64,000 nt of DNA from Ectocarpus siliculosus. Its lineage: Eukaryota > Sar > Phaeophyceae > Ectocarpales > Ectocarpaceae. The notes below the pieces were generated by a model. It searched no databases, was not told the origin of the DNA, and saw only the letters and a list, made by a program, of their open reading frames with translations. Each line of letters starts with the position of its first letter. Position 1 is the stretch's first letter. Positions 11,776-22,540 of this stretch are shown here, one piece after another. The translations under genes and the position numbers were made by a program. Where the stretch lies: contig FN649747.1 in the NCBI GenBank assembly GCA_000310025.1, positions 1,415,489 to 1,479,488 on the forward strand. The letters run 5' to 3'.

Positions 11776-11834
11776 GAGCAGTAGCAGCAGCAGCAGCGGC
11801 AGCAGCGGCGGCAGCAGCAGCAGCAGCAGCAGCC
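11776..11834. repeat. CAG/GCA-rich trinucleotide tract
   Basis: About 58 bases of GCAGCAGCAG with a few CGG interruptions, immediately beyond the truncated 5' edge of the minus-strand LINE. The antisense open frame at 10767-11948 that reads it as poly-alanine is a shadow of the LINE. Confidence 0.85.
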
Positions 11835-13070
11835 AGCCGTGTTCTCGCGAAACAAAAACGAATAAAACCTCGTCACGAGTGCGGCCAGGAAGCGGGCATG
11901 TGCGCGTTTATCTCTGGGCGTTCAAACAACAGGCACTCGTGTGGTTAGGCAGTGCCCGTGGTACATGATGTACCGCACGATATCTCCCATTCCCGGACGT
12001 ACCGCAAGAGGCACACCATTTGTTTGTTTCTCGGGCGCCCAAACCCCACGCTTGTGAACACCCGACTTGGAAACGTATGCTTTCCGTCTTCTGGCCAGGC
12101 AGGGCTGTGACTAATTACAGTCGACGTACGTATATATGCATGGTGAAGCCGTCAGCCACAAGCTGGACGAAGGATCTTTACTATATATTACTAGCATCAA
12201 AAATGCCCGCGTCGAGTACCAAGAAATGTAGCGAAGCCTCATCTTCGCATATTTTACACACCTACCTCTGATTCTTGCAAATAATCAGTAAACAACTTTC
12301 AGCGGCTACATACAATACTTTTTGGGAGCTCGACCACAGTGTACTGGTCACAGGTGTAGACTGGCGCCCAGAAAAAAGTTTGCAGTTCGAGGCATTTTTC
12401 ACACGATGAGTTCGTTATTTAGCGCGTGCCTAGCAGCACAAGTGCTGCACCTGACAGACGGGAAAAGGGGGGGTGATCTTAATTTCCACTTCGGGAAGAC
12501 GTTGAGCTCGCCGCACGCCGTCATCGTCGTGAAACGCGGCAGACCGTCAGTGTAGACTAGTGAGTTGTGTCTACGAGCGATACAAGAGTTTCCGATTGTC
12601 AGCGGGCTGGAACATATACGTGAGGGGTTCATGTTTCCCGAGCTTCCGATGGTACGCGGGGGCAACCGCAATGGCCTCGCGGCAGGTATGACCGCGGCTC
12701 CTCTGCAATGTTGCATGCGCGAAAGGGACATAGGTGGCGACGGAGGGCAGAACACGATGCATGGCTTCCGGGCAGGGGGAACCGTGAGCCAGTCCCTGGC
12801 GGGAACCCCGGTCGAAGCTCTCACGGAGAGCGCGGGGGTTATAGAGAACACGAGGGACAACGCAGGGGTAACGTAAGGCCGCCGGCGCCGGCGGTGAGTA
12901 CCTCCGCCAAGCAGCCGCGACACCCGGAAAACAATCGGCACCAGCATGAGAGGGTGTGCAAGGAGGAAGTCAATCTCCCGCCGCAATGCCAGAGGGCTTC
13001 GCTGAAAGCTTCTCGGCATTCGGGTAAAGACAAGACGATTATGTGCATGTATGGGGAAGTATGGCACGCA
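11835..13070. other. Region between LINE copy 2 and the end of the IF-2 gene
   Basis: No gene could be recognised. The minus-strand open frame at 12399-13118 (239 codons) has Arg/Pro-rich composition and no motif I can name. It may be part of the 3' UTR of the IF-2 transcript or simply an open frame by chance in GC-rich DNA. Confidence 0.4.
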
Positions 13071-13071
13071 C

Positions 13072-16000
13072 TCACGCAACAACGACAGCGCCTTGAATAG
13101 CACACGGAATGAAAACATGGGTGGATGTGCCGTGTAGCAGGAGGCCTCTTTTCATCCCAATCGTGACGTCGTCGACAAGTTTGACATCCCTTAGAATTGT
13201 TTGTAGATGAGACGAAAGCACACAACATCAAACAGTTCGCTCCATGAACGAAGAAGTTGGATGGGTTGCGTTGGTAAAAATATCATCTATGCCACTGGCA
13301 TGAACAGCTTCCGAGGATCGAAGGTGTTTTGGTGGGGGGGAGGCTGCACGAAGCGGGTCGCGTTGTTGGTGCTAGACTACGGGAGCTACAAGTAGCTTTG
13401 AGAGAGAGTGACAATCAAGGTCTGTCATTCGAATCCTGGACGCGTGCCCCCCCCCCCGCGTGCCTCTTCCCATACAACTGGGGAGATATTTTCGACAAAA
13501 GAACAAGATGAGAGAGACACAAAACAAAATCTGTGTATGAACTTCATGGGCAGTGCACGAATTTCCCGCACACCCGCGTTATCTGCGGCCCCGATACCGA
13601 CGAGAGCTGCATACGTTTGGCACATCGGCCCACAGCGCCAGCTGCGTTATCTTGGCGGATACGCCTAGCATACTCCGTGAATGAATCTAGACCGGCGCGG
13701 ACGTGAGAAGGCACCAAAACTTACTGAGCAGAGACCTAATCGCGGGGTTAGACACACAAACTGTGAACCGCCCCTCTCCGCTGTTGTACCGGTACTATCT
13801 GACGCGCAACACAAACCGTTCGATCTCGCCGAGTAGCTCCCCTACCGTTTCCGACACCACGACGCACTCTCTCCCCTCCCCCGCCCTCCCGATAAACCCT
13901 TCCTGCCCTCCAATGCCTACGCTCACCTCCTCACCAACCGCCACCGCCCCCCCCTCTGGCAAGGCCGGCACTACACCCCCGCCAACTCGTTTCAGCTCCC
14001 TCGTGGCGGAGGTGTCGGTCCTGACGTTGTGAGCAAACACCGGACATTCGCAGTCTCTTGCGAGACGTACGTCAGACGACGTCACGGCCCCGACACCCGA
14101 GTGAGCTACGGAGACAAGCAACCTCCGGCGCTGCTTGTGCTGCAGGTCACCTTCCCCCCACTCCTGCGGCTGCCTTCGTCGAACTCTCTCCAAAACTCCT
14201 TCAGGATTGCTATCGGACGCTTCCGCGGCGAGTTGTTCCCCAACGTTTTCCGTGGGGTTTTCGACGTCTCCCCAGTCTCCAAGCGCGTCAAGCACGCTGG
14301 CGAGGGTGTTGGCGTTGTCGGCCTTTACCACGATGGTCACCGGCATGTTCTCCGGAGCTAATTCCTCTTCTTGTTCGAGGTTGCTCCACCGCCGATTGGA
14401 CGGTTCGGGCGACCGTGCTGTGCTTCTCAGTGTTGTCTCCGAGTAATCTACGTCATCACCCGTTCCGTCAGGCTGTTCCGCCGGGCGTCCAGGTTGATCG
14501 TCCTCGTCGCTCCCGCCATAAGATTGATCATTGTCATCCTCGTCCCCGCCCAAGAGGTGTGCGAATTCTCTGTCCAGCTTGTTATGGTCGATGAAGTTGT
14601 CCATAGTGCGGGCCAGCAGGCGCACGTGGGCTACCTGCAAGACGGACAGTTTACGGGGAGAGAGAACGGGGATCCACTCGGCACACGCAGTGTCTTTCAA
14701 ACTTAGAAACAAGGCGAAGAGAGGGACAGTGACGACAGTCGTTCTCAGGTCGTGATGGGAGCGACGAGCGGCATTGCAGCCTAGCACAGTACCGACGCAA
14801 CTCGGTAAGGAGGCTCCACGTGGAGAAGCACTCTGCCGAGTCATACTCACGGCATGCTCATATCCAGCAGACCCCTCTTCGATGGGCAATTGTTTTTTTG
14901 GCAAATAGGCGTCTCTAGCCCAAGGAACAACTTGAAACCTACGGGGACTACATTTCGCACTCCCCTTGACCAATGATCGCGACCTGCGAAATAAAGAGGC
15001 GCCAAGTTGGGAGAATCAAAGCAAGCAGGAAAGGAGCACCAGAGACGACCTGACACGCCGTGAACAAACGCAATGCACTTCCATCAATTAGAATGTTTGT
15101 GGGGCAGGAGGAAAAACTGCACAAGACCGCATGCCGGGGGCACGGCTAAGGAATGGACCCCGAAGCCGCGCGTTGATCGGGAAAATCAACCATGTGACAT
15201 CCGTCGCGGCTTACGCGACGGCACACAACACACAACTCGGTTCCTCAGCTTCACCGTCTTGTGTCTGGACTTGGTTTCCGGTGGCACCCCGCTCAGGCCC
15301 CTCCGTTTTGTGACAATGGCCGATCTTTCAGCTCTTCAACTCGCGGATCAAGGGCTACGGACGAAATCAACGGTGAAAATGAATCCCAAGTCAGCCCGGG
15401 ATGGCAGGTGGCAGTTCGCCTTCGGAGACAATCGAACCCACACCTGCTAGCAGGTTTACCACGCTTACCACTAGACCTCCCGGGCGACTGGTTATGAGTA
15501 TATTCGATCATTTGCGGCGTTTGGTCAAAGGGGACCAGGTCACGAAGCAGAAATACCGAAGACGACAGCAAAACAATTGGGACAGGATACACAACCGCAC
15601 CTTCTCGGCAGCCTCCTTTGTCAAGACCCGAAACGGTTCCCCCAAAGGAGCATTGGACACACGAGTTCGAGGTACGATTACCACTTTCGCTGCCACCCCA
15701 GAACCTGAACAGAGAACGTTTCCAGCCGAGGTCCACGCCCGGTTTAGTACAGCAGTCAGTCAGGGGCCGACGATTTCACCGGGCCGCCGCTGGCCATGGA
15801 GGCCACGTCCGGCACAACAAATTCTCCGATGGAAGGAAACATGGAAGGAAAGCACGAGCTACAAACTGCCCATGCGAACATGATGTGAGCCTGCGCGGTG
15901 AGAATGCGAAGGCAAACAAAAATGAACAACAGAACGAGGTGCAATTGGAGCACCAGGGGGACTGAAACACCCACACAACGAGCTCGAGGGTTGCAGACTT

Positions 16001-19000
16001 CGAAACGCGCTTGACCAGGGGATGGGGGTACAAATGGGCGTTCAAAGCGGTGCTCTTCCACCTACCTGCATTTTCGAGCAGCTCGTCGCCCTCCTCGTCG
16101 TAGATTGAGCGTACAAAGCCCCACAACATCCCCGAGACGAATGGATCACCAGGCTGAAGAACTCCTCTATCCACCAGTACCAGCTGGCAACACCGAAGTG
16201 TAGAACCAAAAAAACCAAAGGAGAACGAAAAAAGGAAGGAAATGAGGGGCATTGTTGGTCGATCAATACGCTTCGAACAGGCATCCATCAACCAAAACAA
16301 CAAGACACGAACAACGAAAATCCTACTCACCAACACCTTGCCCGTCTTGGCGCTACTAGTGTAGTCAAGCACAGTTCCGGTAGCTGCGCCCTCCGGGGCT
16401 TCAGCCATGACGACTTCGACTCCCCCTGCCGAGCCTCCTTCGGCACTGTGAACACCCGCCGCAACAGCAACCTCGGATCCAGCCTGCCCTACAGGTGGTG
16501 CAGGATCGGGATCAACCCTAGGAATCCCCAAATCGGGAGAGGTTTCGCTGTGGCTGGGTTGTAGCCCGAAATTCTCCGGATCTGCCATCGTTGGGTGGAC
16601 GCGTTCCTTAGGGAGGAAGGTTTGGCTTAGAGCATCCGCCAGGCTAGTTCGGAGGTTGTCCAGGCCGAAGCCTGTGTGCGCGGAGAGCGGGAGGACCTTG
16701 GCGTCTTGGATGGCTACGAACTCTCTCACTTCTGCCGATAGTTCCTTCACTCTCTGAGGGCCGGCACAGCAACGCAGCGAAAGGTGTCGGCACGTTGTGC
16801 CGTTTCATCGATGGAGTGCCAGTGCGGGGGCATAGGAGTAGATGGTGGCGCGTGTTCAGCACGCCTCCCTATCGCTATGACGGCGCATGGGGGCTTTTTT
16901 GAAGAGAATGCACCTGAAGCGGTACACAGAGCAAAATAATGACGATTCTAGGGAGAGATGGTAGCACAGTTGAACCACCCCCGAATTGTTCTAACCGAGC
17001 TTTGACTTGCGTATGGCGCATGGATGCGCTAACTAATGGCAGATCGAGCACGACGAGTTTAAATGATGCGCGATTCGAATTGAAGGAGAAATGGTCAAAA
17101 CAGCTGAACAGCCCCCTGTAGCACTTTGCTATTGTGTCGGTCTTAAAACCCCAGACGAAGTAAATATAATATACTCTTCTGCTTAGGCTCAAACTTACGC
17201 TGCTACGACTGTTGCACTTGCGGAAAATTCAGGACAGCATCGCCATTTCCTCGCTATTTCTTCGCGCACTTGATGCGAAACTACTCACACAGCTCACGCG
17301 CGGTGTAACGAACGACACAAACACATACCACGACATTGGTGTCCACGCTATCGGACAATAATTCGGTCAACGCACAACTCCAAGACTTTGAGCAGAGAGT
17401 AGTAAAATAGACACCTGTGCCGCCACCTCGTCCGGCAAGAGGTCAATCTTGTTCAGGACCACCACTGCCGGCAGTCCTAGCTCCTCCGCACAGCCGATGC
17501 TCTCCGACGTCTGGAGGCAAACGCCGTCCACCGCTGCCGAAACAAAAACCAACATGAAATTAGCGCGAATTGCAACTACAAGGCCATCGAGATGAGGAAT
17601 TTCTGAGCAAAGATGCGTGTACCTACGCGTGCACATGTGTTATTTACTGCGTCGGGAAGGTCTTAAAAACATTCCTGTGTAGGCCCGGGGAGCTACAGCA
17701 AGCCGCCGCCGCATCACAAGGAAGCAACAATCCGTTCTTCCCCAAAGAATCACAGCCGTGTCCATTCTTGTACTTCGTTCCAAGCCTGATAAGACAAGGA
17801 GTTCATGTCCCCCCTCTAAATGAGTGCGCGGGTTTATGCAAGCCGCATTGAACTCGTGCCTCTCGTCGGGTGAGTTGCCACGATGATGGCCTGTGAAAGG
17901 CATGCAATTGTACCGAAATTGAACACCGGCATCAAATTTTCTTCCAGAAGTGATAGGGAGCTCATATCCACAACTGCACCTGAAACAACCAGAACCACTG
18001 CGTCCGCAACTCTTGCCCCGTTCGTTCTCATCCGGTAAAATATTTCCTGGCCAGGGGTGTCAAGAACCGTCGCCACCTTGGCCGACCTCGAACGGGGAGA
18101 TGCGGCAGCGTCGTCATCGTTCGTATCCTGAGCCGTCTCCCCCGACGTTGGTTCCAGGGAAACAGTGCGCGCTCGTATCTCCTGGGTGATGCCTCCAGGT
18201 TCTCGACTGGCAAGTGAAGGAGGGTACGGTAGGGTCAATCAACGCTGCTTTGTGCGGAGTCAAGGTCACCCTTGCGTAAATGTATACATATGTGCTTGCC
18301 CGCTTAAAACACACGCAAAGCCAGTCGCTCGCAAGGCGGGGCTACTTGCTCCCCCAATTAGCAGCTGGCCCCGTAGCCAAGTCCACTACATGAGAACTGG
18401 AATGCTTTGAAACCTTCTTGTAATACGAACTTCATGAACTTTGGTGACTGCATCACGAGCCTTCACAAAGCGGAATAAAACATTGCTGATTTTCCGATCT
18501 CACGATTAAACGCATGCTCACAGACCCCATGACACCTTGTGGGAACACAATACGATATTTGGTGGGTCGTGTGTGAATCAGCCTTGCTCACATCTCTCCG
18601 GCCTGCCAATCGTATCACATTTCTGCCCTCATCGGGTAATTGTTCCGTCTGACACATACGACCGCAAATAAAAACTGAAGCCATACATTCGACGCCAACA
18701 CCTCTTGGTATGCTGATCAGCTACACCACACCCTCAAGTCAAACTTTGTCCCACGTGTATCACGAAGCAAGACCTCCATGCATCTGTTCCACCTCCACAC
18801 CCTGTACTGAGGGCGAGGGTGTTCATCGTCGGACAAATCTCGGAGAATTTGCACATGAAACATCAGCTGTTGAAAAAGGGATAGACGTGTGAAAGTCGAC
18901 CAATTACTGAGCAATTTCGTACTGGCATCGGGTGAGACAAGAGAAGGCGAAGCGGTACCGAGGGTAACCTAGCTAGGTCCACGTCGTTGCCGGTGGCTTG

Positions 19001-22000
19001 TAGCCGTGCCACGGAATAGCTCGAAACACTACATCGAAGGCGTGACCGCGAACAAGGGCCGCATTGACGAAAATGTTACAGACTCACTCAGCGATGCCAC
19101 TGCTGGGCCCTCGAAGCGCGTCGAGGATTGTCGTCTTCCCGTGGTTGAAGTGCCCCAAGAGCACGACGACAGGTCTGCGCCCCTGACCAGCGGGTTGCCC
19201 TTTTTCCCACAAAGGTGCCCGGGAGTCGTCGGATCGAGCTAGGATAGCGGCACGCTGCGGCTTTTTTTCGATGTCGAGGAACCGTATTTCTTTGCCTAAG
19301 ACCTTCGCCACTGCTTGCGCGTCCTGGTAGGCAGGGTTCAATATTGGCGGCGGTTGTGGTCATCGTCGATACTTTGGAAGGGTGTTTGCGGCATTCAACC
19401 GAGCCAAAACGTTGGAAGGTATGTACATGTCATTGTTCTTGACACACATTATCTTAGCGCTAGGTTGTTGAACGGTGAAAAGCTAGGGTGAGCCTAAGGC
19501 GGGACAGGCGAAACGCTAGGTTGCTCTACATGCAACCTGAGCCGCGGCGCAGGAGGGGGTAAGGGCTAGGTTGCTGTCTACGGTTAGCGCTAGGCTACTG
19601 TACGCTGAATACCTGTGCACGAGCTGCACCTACCCAAGGGAATGTTCCGAGAAATGGTATTCCGACATGTCAACCATTGCGTTCGGCCAAGCCATCAGCA
19701 CTACTGCCGCCCGTGCAAAACAGAACCAACCATCAACTCTTCCCGCTCTAAAGAAACAAAGGCTGGTAAACTCCAGCACAATTTCGAAAGCAACCGAACA
19801 TAGAGTATGTAGACTATGTGAGGTAGACAATATGCGAGACATGGGTCACGCTTAGAACGCGATACCGCTCCAGCATGGTTGAGATGCATGCATGTGCCGA
19901 TATGCAGTGGTGTGGTGGCGGCGAGCTCGTGGCCGCAGAGACGGGATGAAAGAATAGCGCACACGCATCGAGTCTTCTTACGGAGTTTGCGAAGATCGAA
20001 TTTTGGTTTCATGTTGGTCTTTTCTATCACCCCGACGACCGAAGTACACTGGATCTTTAGGAATTTGATCTTTAGCTTTTATGAACTGCCCCCAAAGACC
20101 GCAGAAAGCTCCAATTTGGTCTTGGTAATTTTGGTCTTTAGGAACAGTTGCTGGTTGGCCGAGCGCCCCGTGAGATACCCCGTGGGCTTCATGCGTACTG
20201 CAATCGACACAAACAACCGTGTGTGTGTACCAGAGGGAGCCCAAACATGTGGCAGACACACACACGAATGTTCCTCCTTGGCATAGTACCCCGCAACACA
20301 CGCTCTCTCTCTGTTGTGATGATGGTTAAAAATGTTTTCAAACGACAAACAGACACAAGCTCGGAAGGATAAAATTTCACGGGTTGCGCAGCAGGCTACC
20401 CCTCTCAGGGTCAGCCTACCACCAGCAAACAGATATCGAAGCAGGTAGTTCAGCCAAAACGTGCCGTGGCGATCGAAAGGGTGATTGATGTGGCGTGTGC
20501 CTAGAAAAAATGTCACAGGAGCCGGCAAGCAGTCAGTGTGGTGCCTCTTTCGAACTCTTTGGGCGCAACAGAGGAACGAGCCAACTAGCAAGCTTTCAAT
20601 AGAGATGTTCAGTTCGATGGCTCACGGTATTAGAGAGAGGTTTGTTTGAACGCGCAGTTTGGTAGAGCTGCATGGGCGTGGGTTCCTCAGGGCACGTCTG
20701 AACGAACGATGCGTGAGCACACAAAAAAAGGACAAATGGTCACGCGCTTGACGTCACACTGTATTATTTATTGAAACGAGTCAAAACGAAGACCAGAGAG
20801 AGGCAGTCCGGTCTTCGCAAGCAGTTTTCATACCAAATGCAGGTCTTGCTTTCGAACTTGCTCCCGATTTCCAAGACCAGAATCGAAGACCTGTCCGCAA
20901 ACACCCTCTTACTCCAACTCCTGCACCCTCCTTGTCGGTAGAGAGAAGTGTGCGCGTTTGTTTTGCATCCCGCTGGAGCCTGATGTCTTATTCATTGGTC
21001 GGCTGGAAAGCGCGATGGATCATAATTCAAGCGAGACACGCACACCACGATTGAGATCAAAACACAACACAACACAACGCACTCACGGGGTCCCAGATCA
21101 TAGCCTTTAGAAGAACTTTTTGTTTTCAACCGCACTGAGACAGACGTCTTTTCATTTGACAGCCGGCTAGCGCGGTCGATGCATAAACCTACGGACTTGC
21201 CAACACCTGGCGTGGAGGGATATTAGGGCGGCAACTCCATGGCATGCCACCACACCAGCATTTGCAATCATCAATCAATGATCTGTCAGGACGCCTGTAG
21301 ACCCAAAAGGGTTAAGAACAAGAACACAGCACACAAGCACGCACACACGCCGTTATTTATCAACCATCAGGAAAGAGGGGGTAGCGGAGAAGGAGCTTCG
21401 GTGGAAGGAGTGGCGTACAAAGATACCCGTATATTGTCCACATCCAACGCCAAGCATGTACATCAAACATCACGAAATGGACTATGTATGCAAATATGTA
21501 CGCGCGTAACACCCCGCACGTTCCCAAACGGAATTGTGCTGGTGTGTGCTGGCGATCGCCTGTTTTGAGCGGGAAGAGTTGATGGTTGGTGTTGTATTGC
21601 AGGGGAGGAACTCCGTCCTGATTGATTTCTGCCCAGTGCCATGGTTGTTTTTGGGCTGGAAGAGTCGCTGTTTGGTATCCCATGATTAGGAAAGGATTCC
21701 TGCGGAGGAAACGGTTGAGGAAAGGGTCTCATTTTCCGTCAGGTCAGGATACATTTCCGAAATCACGGCACAACGCCGGAGAAAAAAGGCCACGGCAGGG
21801 TACACCCGCGCTTTCTAGGACGCGGCGGGGTGAAAGTGGGCGTTGACCAATCATCTGGGTTCATTTCACGCTGCTGAATAGTACCCAGCCGAGTCGCTTT
21901 TCGACCAGAGTACCCTGTTGCGTCCTTTCCCACTAATGCTAACACCGATATGTATTTGCAGCGTCATTCTACACTGTCAACACATTCGTCACTAGTCACT

Positions 22001-22540
22001 ACATAGAAACCAGCATTTCGAAAGAAGAGTGCGCAAAAGGCTTGTACGGCAGCAGCAGTGCGCAATGAAGTGCAGTGCACGCTGTTCATTCAGGTGACCC
22101 AGACCAACTAAGCGCGCCGCCGCTAGACAACGGTGTGTACTTAACGTTCCACTGCGGTATTAACCGGCAATGCGTTACGAAAATACGCCACCAACATGGC
22201 AGCAATATCAGCAATCGTTATTTTACGACCACCCCCCTTTTGGCGTCAAAGGTCCGAGGTCGAAAAGAGGGGTCGGTTTCACCTGAAACGGAACGACCAC
22301 GTTCCCAAGGTTTGGAAACGCGTAGGGCACCCCGCTGAGGGCGATCCTGTGCTTTTTCTTCTCCTGATAGCCGCCCATTGACTTGAAAAGCGCCCTTGGT
22401 TTGACCCGCAGGAGGCTCGCCAACTCCCTAGAAAGTCGTGCCGTAGGTCCGAAGAAAGCGCAGGGAGTCAGTGCGGGACATTTACAGCATTTCACCGACC
22501 GTGAAAGACGCTGTTGTATGTTGAGGATTCGTCTGAACAT
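13072..22540 (-). CDS. infB: Organellar translation initiation factor IF-2 (nuclear gene, about 10 exons)
   Basis: IF-2 is the GTPase that places initiator fMet-tRNA on the small ribosomal subunit. Exons on the minus strand, joined in phase: 22540-22283, 19323-19088, 18206-17980, 17533-17415, 16753-16331, 16183-16062, 14983-14851 and 14633 to about 13800. A tentative last exon, about 13190-13072 (LRDVKLVDDVTIGMKRGLLL), would be the end of domain IV. The N terminus MFRRILNIQQRLSRSV is basic and amphipathic, suggesting mitochondrial import, and is followed by an IF-2N-like segment (LSRELASLLRVKPRALFK). Then come G1 GHFNHGKTTILDAL, G2 PGGITQEIRA, G3 DTPGQE, G4 NKID, G5 SAHTG, domain II (DRGVLQPGDPFVSG) and domain III (VKADNANTLASVLDAL, HSGVGAVTSSDV, HNVRTD). 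The product should be about 800 residues. The junction after 13800 and the choice of donor at 16062 (gtggaa) over 16066 (gtaggt) rest on frame only. Confidence 0.87.
15415..15486 (-). repeat. tRNA-like sequence (possible SINE head or pseudo-tRNA) in an IF-2 intron
   Basis: Read on the minus strand it has a good box A-like D arm (GGTCTAGTGGTAAGC) and, 26 bases on, a box B-like T loop (GGGTTCGATTG). The T stem does not pair well and the acceptor ends (GCCCGGG and its expected partner) do not match, so it is not a functional tRNA gene. A tRNA-derived SINE or a decayed tRNA copy is likely. Confidence 0.4.
19450..19610. repeat. Degenerate repeats of a GCTAGGTTG word in an IF-2 intron
   Basis: Four or five copies of (AGC)GCTAGGTTGCTG/CTAC-like words occur at spacings of 30-60 bases between 19450 and 19610, inside the long first intron of the IF-2 gene. 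No coding potential; function unknown. Confidence 0.5.
22283..22540 (-). CDS. infB: IF-2 first coding exon: presequence and IF-2N-like segment
   Basis: 86 codons starting at a true ATG (22540) and ending in CAG before donor gtgaaa. The next exon starts GACGCG at 19323, also in phase 0, after an intron of nearly 3 kb. The joined text VVVPFQ-DAQAVAKVLGKEI continues smoothly into the region before the P-loop. Three Arg residues and no acidic residue in the first 15 positions fit a mitochondrial targeting peptide. A plastid target is not excluded. Confidence 0.7.

Noticed and set aside
10767-11948. 393-codon plus-strand open frame including a poly-alanine run
   Set aside because: It lies exactly opposite the LINE reverse transcriptase and its poly-Ala comes from the CAG tract. 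The minus strand carries the FADD box and the zinc cluster.
12399-13118. 239-codon minus-strand open frame
   Set aside because: No recognisable domain and Arg/Pro-rich composition. It overlaps the tentative IF-2 last exon in another frame, so chance openness is the simpler reading.
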